A stretch of 36,750 nt of DNA, from assembly GCA_964525815.1 (NCBI GenBank), contig CAZGJQ010000009.1:1-36750 (forward strand). Direction: 5' to 3'. Shown here piece after piece: positions 16,110 to 23,927 of this stretch (position 1 is its first letter; each line of letters starts with the position of its first letter). The translations under genes and the position numbers were made by a program. This stretch comes from UBA1049 sp964525815. Its GTDB lineage: Bacteria > Bacillota > Clostridia > Oscillospirales > CAG-382. Below the pieces are notes generated by a model, which was not told the DNA's origin, did not search any database, and saw nothing but the letters and a program-made list of their open reading frames with translations.

Positions 16110-18056
16110 TTACACGACACTCATTATAAAATCAATTCCGTTGACGGTTATGTAGTCTCCGTTATCCACAATATCCAGCTCCATTTCTCCTCCGTTGGCA
16201 AATTGCAGATAAAGTGTATCGTCCGCTATCCAATAAACAAAGTCGCAGGACAGGTTACAATAGTCCTCCGAAAAGAAGGAAATGACAAAGCTATATTCAG
16301 CATCAAAAATATCGGGCAAGCCCTCGTATTCCTCTACATAAAAATATTCGTTGCCGTCTATCGTAACGGTATCCTCGCCTTGCGTGTAGGTTCCGGTAAT
16401 AACGGTTCCGTCAAATAGCTCTGCGCTGTATTCGCCGTCCCCGTAGCTCACATTGTTAAGAGCGGCGGATACCGTTCCCGTTCCGTTACTTAACAGAGTC
16501 AAAACATTTTCATAATCCTCGGTATAGAAGGTCTGAAACTCAATCATCCCTCCACCAGTTTCCGAAAGACTCATTATAAAATCAAATATCTCGGGATAAT
16601 TCTCCTGAAGGCTCATAATCAGGGTTGTAGCATCAAAGTTCTCGTCAACTTCTACCGTATCCTCTTCGTTTGGTATTGCTATTTCCTCATAATCACGCAG
16701 CTTATACCCGGAGGTAAACTCCAATACAAGCTTTACATCCTCATCCCCCATTGTGACCTCGACAGAGCAGCTTATATCTTCGGCGGAAGCATACTCGTAT
16801 TTAATGAGCATGCTAATTTCCTGACCAAGCACCCCGACCACAGAGGTTCCGTACAGCTCCTCATCATCCTCATACTCGGTTGTAGATTCAATATCTATTT
16901 GGATTGTGGTCTGGTTGCCGGACTTACTTCCCTCAAGTTCAAATATTGTAGTTGAGGTCATTTCGATTTGCGGTTGATATGCCGTTAGTACAGCTCTTCC
17001 GTCCGCACTTCCGTTTTGGTTGGGCGTCTGCTCATACGAGAACTCAAAAACGGTTTCCTTCTCTTCGGAGACCTCTCCCTTAAGATATTGTGTGCCGTCC
17101 TTTTCCACGCTTGTCACGGTAATGAGAAGGCTCTCCTCGCCCTCATCATACATAGTAAGCTCAAGGCTTCTTATAGCTCCGTTTTGGGTTACAGTGACAA
17201 GGGTAATATAATTGCCCTCTTCGTTTTCCTCAATAACCTCCTCCAACGACTCTATCGTCTCATCCAGTGCATCCTCGAACTCGCCTATCAGCTCATCCTT
17301 CTCGCTTTCGCCGAAGGCAAAGTTGGATATAATCCTTTTGATTTTAACATCGGTTTTTGCCTTGTTTAGGACGGCTAAAAGAGCCTCGGCAAGCTGTTTT
17401 TCGGTCGCCTTGAAGGTGATTGACTCGGCATCCGTAATTTCCACTCCGTCAATCGTAACCGTTCCTGTTTCCTCGGTGAAGAGCTCATCGTCAAGATTAT
17501 CCGTGAATATATCAATATACTCCCTAAGACTAACCGCCAGCTCCTCGCCGCTTATGCTCTTTATAACATCAAGCAGCTCGGTCATTCCTTCGACGGGTAT
17601 TTTGATTATGTCCTCGATTAGGCTCTCCGCGACAACATACAACGCTTCCGAAGAAAGGATTAATTCCGCCGGAAGGGATGATTCTCCTACAAAAAGCTCC
17701 ATATAACCCTTATAGGAATTGTTGACTTCGTCCCCGTAAAAATTCATCGAAAAGCCAACGGGCTCCTCAAAATACGGAGAGTCCATTATGGTAAACTCCT
17801 TGATTGTCATACCCAGCGAAGTTACCGCCGTTTTACCCTCGGTCGGCTCTGCGGTATAGTTTTCAATACCCATACCCTTGTTCAGCTCAGAAAACAACGA
17901 TTTAACTGCATCGGGCGTTTTCATCATTTTTTCTTTTGGCGTGAGCACAATTGGGGGCCCGCTTTCCTCATCGAGCTCCTCTTTGCATGCCGATAATGTC
18001 AACATGGAAATAAGCATTATCGCCGCAAGTATGATTGCTGTGATTTTCTTTTGCAT
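16110..18056 (-). CDS. Large acidic lipoprotein of unknown function
   Basis: The 648-residue product has a lipoprotein signal peptide: MQKKI, a hydrophobic run, and the lipobox LSAC with the lipidated cysteine at residue 24. It would thus be anchored to the outer face of the membrane. The mature chain is rich in Asp, Glu, Ser and Thr and in alternating beta patterns, with no helix-rich or catalytic motif I recognise. A C-terminal portion (about 540-648) has short repeated units of the type GTVITGTYTQGEDTVTIDG and DYITVNG, resembling small beta-sandwich modules. The SD AGGAGGGAAA precedes the ATG by a good distance. It lies 40 bp downstream of the VanZ-like gene. I do not recognise the family. 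Confidence 0.85.
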   Translation of the reverse strand: MQKKITAIILAAIMLISMLTLSACKEELDEESGPPIVLTPKEKMMKTPDAVKSLFSELNKGMGIENYTAEPTEGKTAVTSLGMTIKEFTIMDSPYFEEPVGFSMNFYGDEVNNSYKGYMELFVGESSLPAELILSSEALYVVAESLIEDIIKIPVEGMTELLDVIKSISGEELAVSLREYIDIFTDNLDDELFTEETGTVTIDGVEITDAESITFKATEKQLAEALLAVLNKAKTDVKIKRIISNFAFGESEKDELIGEFEDALDETIESLEEVIEENEEGNYITLVTVTQNGAIRSLELTMYDEGEESLLITVTSVEKDGTQYLKGEVSEEKETVFEFSYEQTPNQNGSADGRAVLTAYQPQIEMTSTTIFELEGSKSGNQTTIQIDIESTTEYEDDEELYGTSVVGVLGQEISMLIKYEYASAEDISCSVEVTMGDEDVKLVLEFTSGYKLRDYEEIAIPNEEDTVEVDENFDATTLIMSLQENYPEIFDFIMSLSETGGGMIEFQTFYTEDYENVLTLLSNGTGTVSAALNNVSYGDGEYSAELFDGTVITGTYTQGEDTVTIDGNEYFYVEEYEGLPDIFDAEYSFVISFFSEDYCNLSCDFVYWIADDTLYLQFANGGEMELDIVDNGDYITVNGIDFIMSVV

Positions 18057-18096
18057 GATTTCCCTCCTAAGATGTTTTTACTATGTATTTTTTATT

Positions 18097-18618
18097 TTAA
18101 TCCGCACTTTCCGTTTCTGTGCGAAGCATAGCCTTTTTGCGGGTGTGTTTTTTTCTCAAATCAATCAATAGCAGTACTGCAAGACAAATAAGAATGGCAA
18201 ACGAGGCTCCCGCAACATCAATCATCACATCGCTTATCTGTCCGACTCTTCCGGGGGTGAAGGTTTGTATGTATTCGTCGGTAGCGGCGGCAATGACGCA
18301 ATAACCTATGGGAAAAGCGGAAAACGCATATGGCTTTAGCTCAAAAGCAACCGCTGTCATGAAGCACAATGCTCCCAGCAACGCAAATTCTAAAAAATGT
18401 GCGCTTTTTCGAATCCCGCGGTGCAAAGTATCCCTGTCCTCAAAACTGATACCCACCTTTTCTGCCGCTCTCTCCACCATTTCAACGACCTTGTCGCTCT
18501 GTTCGGCGGACTGTTCCCCCTCACTCGCCGAATTAAGAAAAATAAACGCTGTCCACACAAGGGTCATAATCAACAGCAGAACACCGAGCAAGGTGCGGTT
18601 CTTTGAATTAAAAAGCAT
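18097..18618 (-). CDS. VanZ-like family membrane protein
   Basis: This 173-residue protein has about four membrane helices (residues about 8-30, 74-92, 96-115 and 132-155) and the VanZ-family signature RKSAHFLEFALLGAL followed by DEYIQTFTPGRVGQISDVMI. VanZ itself gives low-level teicoplanin resistance; the wider family is common in ordinary cell-envelope settings and this copy need not confer resistance. Its ATG overlaps the preceding stop by one base (TGATG) with AGGAGGAAGG upstream, so it is translationally coupled to the pseudouridine synthase gene. Confidence 0.88.
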   Translation of the reverse strand: MLFNSKNRTLLGVLLLIMTLVWTAFIFLNSASEGEQSAEQSDKVVEMVERAAEKVGISFEDRDTLHRGIRKSAHFLEFALLGALCFMTAVAFELKPYAFSAFPIGYCVIAAATDEYIQTFTPGRVGQISDVMIDVAGASFAILICLAVLLLIDLRKKHTRKKAMLRTETESAD

Positions 18619-19370
18619 CAGCGCCTTCCTCCTATCCTGTGCTTTTTATTTAGAGACGCAAGCTCCTGTGATGTAAGAGACCTCCATTTCCCGCTCTCAA
18701 GCCCGCCTAAAGCGACACCGCCTATCGAAACCCGCTTTAATCGCAAAACTGTCAGTCCGATATGCACGCACATTCGGCGTATTTGCCGATTCCTGCCCTC
18801 GGTAAGCACTATTTTTAGTATGCTCTCATTCTCGTTACGCTCCAAAAGCTCCACACCGACAGGGGCAATGCTTTCGTCATCCAGCTTCTTCATTGCACGC
18901 AGCTTATCCAGAGCTTGGTTATCTATTTTTCCCCTGACAGTAACAATATATACTTTTTTTATCCCTCCGACCGGATGCATTAGCAAATTGGCAAACTCTC
19001 CGTCGTTTGTACAAATAACAAGCCCCTCGCTGTCCATGTCCAGCCTGCCTGCGGGATAAACCCGTGTGCCGGCATCTGCGGTCAGCTCGCTTACCGCAGC
19101 CCTGCCCCGCTCGTCACTCATAGTGGTTACGTAGCCGACCGGCTTATTGAGACAGATATATACCTTTTTGCCCGAGGGCTTTATGACTTTCCCCTTGTAC
19201 CGGACTGTATCTTTGCCCGGGTTAAGCCTGTCACCAATTGAAGCCTTGGCTCCGTTTATTTCAAAATGACCGAGTATAATCTCTTTTTCGGCTGCTCTTC
19301 GGGACATAATCCCGCAGTCCGAGACATACTTTTGCAGCTTAATATCTATAAAAACCAGACCCTTCATCAA
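18618..19370 (-). CDS. rluB: Ribosomal large-subunit pseudouridine synthase, RluB/RsuA family
   Basis: The enzyme isomerises uridine to pseudouridine in rRNA. It has an N-terminal S4 RNA-binding domain (about 10-58, KLQKYVSDCGIMSRRAAEK) and a catalytic domain with AGRLDMDSEGLVICTND, where Asp111 is the catalytic aspartate, plus LTEGRNRQIRRMC near the end. The 250-residue length fits RluB. The start is a TTG at 19370 (AAAGG 9 nt upstream) or the ATG directly after it at 19367. It follows dacF by 13 bp, the same order as in many Clostridia and Bacilli. The exact rRNA site is inferred from family only. Confidence 0.92.
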   Translation of the reverse strand: MMKGLVFIDIKLQKYVSDCGIMSRRAAEKEIILGHFEINGAKASIGDRLNPGKDTVRYKGKVIKPSGKKVYICLNKPVGYVTTMSDERGRAAVSELTADAGTRVYPAGRLDMDSEGLVICTNDGEFANLLMHPVGGIKKVYIVTVRGKIDNQALDKLRAMKKLDDESIAPVGVELLERNENESILKIVLTEGRNRQIRRMCVHIGLTVLRLKRVSIGGVALGGLESGKWRSLTSQELASLNKKHRIGGRR

Positions 19371-19383
19371 TTCCGCAGACCTT

Positions 19384-20568
19384 TCACCGCCCGAAGAATT
19401 CTTTTATCTTTTCGGCTAAGGAAAGCCGCTTAACTTCTATTTGTTCATTCGCAACCAAGGGCATCCTGTAAAAGACCTCTCCCTTTTTGTCAAAAAACTC
19501 GACATACCCCACCGTATCTCCCGGCTTAACGGGTGCATACAGAAATCGAGGGCAAATTATCCTCCGGTCGTATTGCTCATCCTTTTTCATTAACAGCTTT
19601 TTTTCTTCTGTATTGTGCGCCGTGACAAAATCCGACACCCCGCCCGCCACGGGAACGGATACTTTAATCTCGTTCCTCTGTGCAAGCATAACGGATCTGT
19701 ATTCCGAAAATCCGTAATCCAGCATAGTTCGGTGGGAGTTCCAGTCGTTTCCGTCGTTGAGCGTAACCGCTACCAGCAGGACGCCATCCCTCTCCGCCGC
19801 AGTTACAAGGCACCTTCCGGTCGCCTTGGTAAAACCGGTCTTGACCCCGATAAGCCCGTTATAGCTGTAAAGAAGTCTGTTATGATTGGACAGATACCGC
19901 TGCTTGGGCACTCCGTCATAGGGAATGCAAGCACTCCTTGTGGACACTATTTTCTTGAAGGTATCGTTTCTCATCGCCTGTGCGGTAATTAGAGCAAGCG
20001 AATATGCGCTGGTATAGTGTTCGTCGTCCGAAAGACCGTGAGGATTTGTAAAGTGGGTATCGGTAAGTCCCATCTCCTCTACGGTTTTATTCATTTTATC
20101 AACAAAATCACAGACACTTCCGCAGCAGGCAAGGGCAAGAGCAACGGCGCAATCGTTTCCGGAAGCCAGGAGCAAGCCGTAAAGCAGCTCCTCCACCGTC
20201 AGTTTTTCCGCTTCGACAAGATATATCGAGGAGCCCTCAATACCCACGGCTTCCTTGGGTATGGTAATCACCTTATCCAACGGTAATGTATTCAAGGTAA
20301 CCAGAGCGGTCATAATCTTGGTTGTGCTTGCCATACCCGCACTCTCATACTCTCTGTTACCGTATAAAACGCTTCCGCTATCGGCGTCTATAAGGACGCT
20401 CCTTACCGCACTGACCGATAGCGTGTCTATAACCGCAATATTATCTGCAAGCTGCCCCGTTTGCTCCGCAGGCTGCTCGCTCTCTACCGTCTCGGGAGAG
20501 AACACGGGCAAGCCAAGCACGGCGGCGACAAGTGTTACCGCAATAAATAAAAAAATGCATTTCCTCAA
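19384..20568 (-). CDS. dacF: D-alanyl-D-alanine carboxypeptidase (DacF/PBP5 type)
   Basis: This serine peptidase removes the terminal D-Ala from peptidoglycan stem peptides outside the membrane. I place the start at the TTG at 20568, because GGGGTGG lies 6 nt upstream and the product then begins with an ordinary signal peptide (RKCIFLFIAVTLVAAVLG); a TTG at 20583 has no SD. With this start the three penicillin-binding motifs are STTK (81-84, nucleophile Ser81), SGN (136-138) and KTG (243-245), and a C-terminal PBP5-like domain follows (about 270-394). The SD lies inside one arm of the inverted repeat 20571-20615. In Bacillus dacF belongs to the sporulation sigma-F regulon; I see no clear promoter of that kind here. 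Confidence 0.93.
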   Translation of the reverse strand: MRKCIFLFIAVTLVAAVLGLPVFSPETVESEQPAEQTGQLADNIAVIDTLSVSAVRSVLIDADSGSVLYGNREYESAGMASTTKIMTALVTLNTLPLDKVITIPKEAVGIEGSSIYLVEAEKLTVEELLYGLLLASGNDCAVALALACCGSVCDFVDKMNKTVEEMGLTDTHFTNPHGLSDDEHYTSAYSLALITAQAMRNDTFKKIVSTRSACIPYDGVPKQRYLSNHNRLLYSYNGLIGVKTGFTKATGRCLVTAAERDGVLLVAVTLNDGNDWNSHRTMLDYGFSEYRSVMLAQRNEIKVSVPVAGGVSDFVTAHNTEEKKLLMKKDEQYDRRIICPRFLYAPVKPGDTVGYVEFFDKKGEVFYRMPLVANEQIEVKRLSLAEKIKEFFGR

Positions 20569-20570
20569 GT

Positions 20571-20615
20571 AATACCACCCCAAGAATAATATATTTCATT
20601 AGGTAGGGTGGTATT
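20571..20615 (-). promoter_or_regulatory. Inverted repeat covering the ribosome-binding site of dacF
   Basis: On the minus strand AATACCACCC (20615-20606) is perfectly complementary to GGGTGGTATT (20580-20571), with a 25-nt loop. The 3' arm contains the only SD-like bases of dacF (GGGGTGG) 6 nt before its start, so folding would hide it. On the plus strand the repeat is followed by CTGCTTTTTT, so it could instead terminate an antisense transcript. Confidence 0.5.
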
Positions 20616-20640
20616 CTGCTTTTTTATGGAAAACTAATTT

Positions 20641-21117
20641 TTATTCGTTTTCAAACGCTTTCTCAACAGCCTCCTCGACTGCCTCATCAACCGGCTTTTC
20701 GCTTTTGCTCTTAGCAAACACTTCCTTAAACTTCATTGCGAGGGAGGGTGCCTTGTCGATTATGCTGTTAACCGAGTTGAGCATTTTGCTTACCGGGTCT
20801 GCGGAAAAGCTCTCGCTGTGCTTGAGATCCAGCATCCTGACCCCGTCCTTGTCTATGACAAGAAACCCGAGCGGCGTAACGCTGACGCCCGCACCGTTTC
20901 CTCCCGCAAAATGCGGCGGCTTGTCGGCAGCCTTTTCCTTGCCGTCATAATCTGCGCCTCCGGAAGCGAAGCCGACGCTTACCTTGGAAAACGGAATCAC
21001 AACAATCCCATCGGGCAGCTTAATAGGCTCGCCTATAACCGTGTTTACATCCGCAACACTGCCGATTTTGGCAAGAGCGGTGTCAATTATTTGCTTAAGC
21101 GGCATTTCGTTGTTCAT
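20641..21117 (-). CDS. ytfJ: GerW/YtfJ family sporulation-type protein
   Basis: The 158-residue product matches the GerW family: an N-terminal helix, then IGEPIKLPDGIVVIPFSKVS, GFASGGADYDGK, the glycine-rich FAGGNGAGVSVTPLGFLVI and a C-terminal charged helix. In Bacillus the homologue is made in the forespore and is needed for full spore germination, but related proteins also occur in non-sporulating anaerobes. It lies next to the DUF2953 gene exactly as ytfI-ytfJ do in Bacillus. It is thus the clearest hint, though not proof, of a sporulating ancestry. Confidence 0.93.
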   Translation of the reverse strand: MNNEMPLKQIIDTALAKIGSVADVNTVIGEPIKLPDGIVVIPFSKVSVGFASGGADYDGKEKAADKPPHFAGGNGAGVSVTPLGFLVIDKDGVRMLDLKHSESFSADPVSKMLNSVNSIIDKAPSLAMKFKEVFAKSKSEKPVDEAVEEAVEKAFENE

Positions 21118-21170
21118 AGCTTCTCTGTTACCCTTCCTTCTCCGGCAATTTACCGGTTTTATACTTGAAT

Positions 21171-21788
21171 CTATGTGTCAGATTTTTCTGCTTTTGTGAG
21201 GCTGTTGTACTTTATAAGTCCCTTTGCGACGGTAATGCCCATGATGAAGAGCTGCCATACCCGCATAGACAGCGCAACCGAAAGAAAAAGCTCGTATTCC
21301 TCCGAAACAAAATCCGCATTCACCTCAGTATATATCCTGCCCGCTCTGCGGGTTCGTCTCTTTATGCGGTAAATCATAACACTTATGCTGCCCAGCACAC
21401 CGCATATCGCACCGTACAAAACCCCTGTTTTTGCGGGGTCGTCCGTCGCCACCAGCACCTTAACCCTGTATTCCTCTATCCTGATGTACCGACCGAACCT
21501 TCCCAGAATTTCCGTTACCAGCTCTTTCACAAGTAAAAGCGTTTCCTTCAGCGGAGGTCTCGGTCTCGGCGGCTTGGCTTCCTTTATTTTGCCCGGCTTT
21601 TTCTTTTGTACGGGTTTTTTCTCAACCTTCTCCTCCTTAAAGGGATATATCCTTATCTTGAAGAAAAGAACCCTAATAAATACCCGCAGGTCATTTGCAA
21701 AAGACACACATACGGTTATCTTTATAAAGGCGACAAGCAGGAATAAGAGTAAAACGCCGCAAAGAATATACAACCAAACCAAAAGCAT
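21171..21788 (-). CDS. ytfI: DUF2953 membrane protein (YtfI-like)
   Basis: The 205-residue product has an N-terminal membrane helix (about 4-24), a long lysine/proline-rich linker (about 50-82, with VEKKPVQKKKPGKIKEAKPP) and a C-terminal domain with KVLVATDDPAKTGVLYGAI, the pattern I associate with DUF2953, followed by another hydrophobic segment near the end. The function is unknown. The conserved pairing with ytfJ, 53 bp downstream, supports the assignment. A GGGGGTGA site lies directly before the ATG. Confidence 0.82.
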   Translation of the reverse strand: MLLVWLYILCGVLLLFLLVAFIKITVCVSFANDLRVFIRVLFFKIRIYPFKEEKVEKKPVQKKKPGKIKEAKPPRPRPPLKETLLLVKELVTEILGRFGRYIRIEEYRVKVLVATDDPAKTGVLYGAICGVLGSISVMIYRIKRRTRRAGRIYTEVNADFVSEEYELFLSVALSMRVWQLFIMGITVAKGLIKYNSLTKAEKSDT

Positions 21789-21848
21789 TCACCCCCGCTG
21801 TCCTGTGGTTTATACCCGATATGAGATTATTCCCTTCATTGCACTCGA

Positions 21849-22430
21849 TTAAACGCTCTGTGCGTTATCCGGCTCACTCATTTTATCTATATCAAGGCTT
21901 ATCTGCGGATCCTTTAGCCCGGGATTTGCCTGAGGCAGATCCTTTAAGGATTCCAACCCGAAGCAACGCAGAAAGCTGTCCGTAGTGGAGAACAATACAG
22001 GTCTGCCGGGAGCATCCAGCGTGCCGCATTCCGCAATAAGCCCCTTGTCCGCCAGCCCCGAAACTATATAAGAGGAGTCCACTCCTCTCACCATCTCGAT
22101 AAAGGAGCGGGTTACCGGTTGATTATAGGCAATTATCGCAAGCACCTCAAGCGCCGCCTTGGACAACGGCGGAGCCTTGCGCAGCTCCAGTGCCTTTTTC
22201 ACCTGCTCGGACACAAAGGGCTTTGTACACAGCTGATACGAATCCTCAAGCGTAATCAGCGTAATTCCGCTGCCCTCTTCCTCGTACCTATGCTGCAGGC
22301 ACTCACAGACCTCGTTGAGCTCCTCGTTGGTTATATTAAGTATCTCGATCAGCTTTTCCCGCTCAACCGGACTTCCGCAGGCAAACAGTATTGCCTCGGT
22401 CGCGGCAAGCGTTTCTTTTTTTACAGACAT
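21849..22430 (-). CDS. scpB: Segregation and condensation protein B
   Basis: ScpB forms the kite subunits of the SMC-ScpA-ScpB condensin that compacts and separates chromosomes. The 193 residues contain two winged-helix units, with ATEAILFACGSPVEREKLIE at the N-terminus and LSKAALEVLAIIAYNQPVTR then GVDSSYIVSGLADKGLI in the second unit. Both blocks are family hallmarks. Its start is 2 bp after the scpA stop, so the subunits are made together. Confidence 0.96.
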   Translation of the reverse strand: MSVKKETLAATEAILFACGSPVEREKLIEILNITNEELNEVCECLQHRYEEEGSGITLITLEDSYQLCTKPFVSEQVKKALELRKAPPLSKAALEVLAIIAYNQPVTRSFIEMVRGVDSSYIVSGLADKGLIAECGTLDAPGRPVLFSTTDSFLRCFGLESLKDLPQANPGLKDPQISLDIDKMSEPDNAQSV

Positions 22431-22432
22431 TC

Positions 22433-23158
22433 CTATTCCCTTGGTTTATCCTCATTATTTCTGACTAAAATAAGAAAGAGTTGTTTTTTTTCCTTTATTA
22501 CATCCACTCGTCCTTTACGCACCGTTTCCAAAACGGCAAGAAAGACTGCCACAAGCTCACCTCGGCTCTTAACCTCCGAAAAAGCATCCTCAAAGGGACA
22601 CCTCTCATGCCGGACAAGCAGACGCATCAGAGAAAAAATCTTTTCGTCCACCGTATAATACCGTTCGTTTTCTATCTTGTAAAAGAGCTTTTCCTCCGGC
22701 TGCTCGGCTATTTCCGCATTCCTCTCCGCAATGCGAAAAAACGCATCCTCCAACAGGGAAACCGCATGCTGCCTTTGATAAACACCGTCAACGCTGTCCG
22801 GCTCCTTGGTGTATCTGTCATAATAAAGGTCGCTGCGCTTCTTTAGGAACTCCGCTGCCATAACCGCCCGCTGATGCTCTAAAAGTGCATCCACGAGGGG
22901 CTGTCTCGGATCCTCCTCTCCCTCCTGCTTGGGCAGCAGCAGCTTGGACTTAATCAGCATAAGCTCCGCAGCCATGGCTATGAAATCGCTGGTAACCTCC
23001 ATGTTAAGCACAAGCATGCCGTTTATATATTCCATATACTGCTCGGCTATCTCTGAAATGGGGATGTCGAATATATTAATCTTGTGCTTGGCTATCAACG
23101 CCAAAAGCAGGTCAAGCGGTCCCTCGTACTGTTCTGTTTTGAGGCTTATTGCTTCCAT
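22433..23158 (-). CDS. scpA: Segregation and condensation protein A
   Basis: ScpA is the kleisin that bridges the two SMC heads. The 241-residue product begins with the hallmark YEGPLDLLLALIAKHKINIF and DIPISEIAEQYMEYI, has the acidic, variable middle of kleisins, and ends in a winged-helix segment (about 170-225, with FEDAFSEVKSRGELVAVFLA) that contacts the SMC head. It lies 3 bp behind the M50 protease gene and 2 bp before scpB. No smc gene is in the window. Confidence 0.96.
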   Translation of the reverse strand: MEAISLKTEQYEGPLDLLLALIAKHKINIFDIPISEIAEQYMEYINGMLVLNMEVTSDFIAMAAELMLIKSKLLLPKQEGEEDPRQPLVDALLEHQRAVMAAEFLKKRSDLYYDRYTKEPDSVDGVYQRQHAVSLLEDAFFRIAERNAEIAEQPEEKLFYKIENERYYTVDEKIFSLMRLLVRHERCPFEDAFSEVKSRGELVAVFLAVLETVRKGRVDVIKEKKQLFLILVRNNEDKPRE

Positions 23159-23161
23159 ATA

Positions 23162-23917
23162 CTAAAACACAAGCAGCACGAGCCATTGATAGAAGCTGAG
23201 TATATGTGTTCTGAAGAATTCAATCGGAACCCAGATAATATTGCCGACACCGGGAAGAATATAGGACATGAACAGCAACCCTAAAAGCAAAAATCTTGTA
23301 TAATACTCAAACTGCAGATACCTTGCCGCAAGCATACGCGGAAGTGCAGACGCCAGCAGCTTTGAGCCGTCCAAAGGAGGTATAGGCAATAGATTGAAAA
23401 TCGCAAGTCCCGCATTCAACAGAGCAAACAGCGCAAGAAACTGCAGAATAATTTGCTGAATGTTATCTAAGAAGGAGAACATTTCTATTTGGTTGTAGAA
23501 TACTAGTGTTATGTCCAGAGCTTTTAATTCGCCAAGGGATATATCGCTTCCCGCTGTTTTTAAAAAAACAGCAACCGAAGCAAAATACAATACGGTTCCG
23601 AATAGAGCAAGTATTAGATTAGCTACGGGTCCCGCGGCGGAAACCAGAGCAATATCCCTTTTTGGCTTCCTGAAGTTCCTTGTGTTTATAGGAACGGGCT
23701 TTGCCCATCCGAAGCCCACGAAAAACATCATTAGGGTTCCGAACAGATCCAAATGCTTCATCGGGTTGAATGATAGCCTGCCCATCATCTTTGCGGTCTG
23801 GTCTCCGCACTTATAAGCGACATAGCCGTGGGCAATCTCGTGAAAGGTCAACGCAATCAGCACGGTGGGCAGTATTAACAGCAGTAAAACAGGGTCGTTC
23901 CTTATCAATGAAATCAT
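23162..23917 (-). CDS. Site-2-type membrane metalloprotease (M50, YwhC-like)
   Basis: The 251-residue multi-pass protein carries the zinc motif HEIAH (His26, Glu27, His30) in its first helix region and a second motif, NLLPIPPLDGSKL, whose aspartate completes the site. GPVANLILALFG between them is typical of rhomboid-like short M50 proteases without PDZ domains. Such enzymes cut within membrane segments; substrates of this subgroup are mostly unknown. It lies upstream of scpA, a recurrent Clostridia/Bacilli arrangement. AAGGTACAAAAA precedes the ATG. Confidence 0.92.
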   Translation of the reverse strand: MISLIRNDPVLLLLILPTVLIALTFHEIAHGYVAYKCGDQTAKMMGRLSFNPMKHLDLFGTLMMFFVGFGWAKPVPINTRNFRKPKRDIALVSAAGPVANLILALFGTVLYFASVAVFLKTAGSDISLGELKALDITLVFYNQIEMFSFLDNIQQIILQFLALFALLNAGLAIFNLLPIPPLDGSKLLASALPRMLAARYLQFEYYTRFLLLGLLFMSYILPGVGNIIWVPIEFFRTHILSFYQWLVLLVF

Positions 23918-23927
23918 TTTTTGTACC

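Noticed and set aside
18097..18618. Glycopeptide-resistance locus because of the VanZ-like gene
   Set aside because: No vanA, vanH or vanX homologue is near; VanZ-like proteins are common in ordinary chromosomes.
20571..20615. T-box riboswitch, because GGGTGGTA resembles the T-box sequence
   Set aside because: Only 58-72 bp separate the neighbouring genes, so there is no room for stem I or a specifier loop, and dacF is not a usual T-box target.
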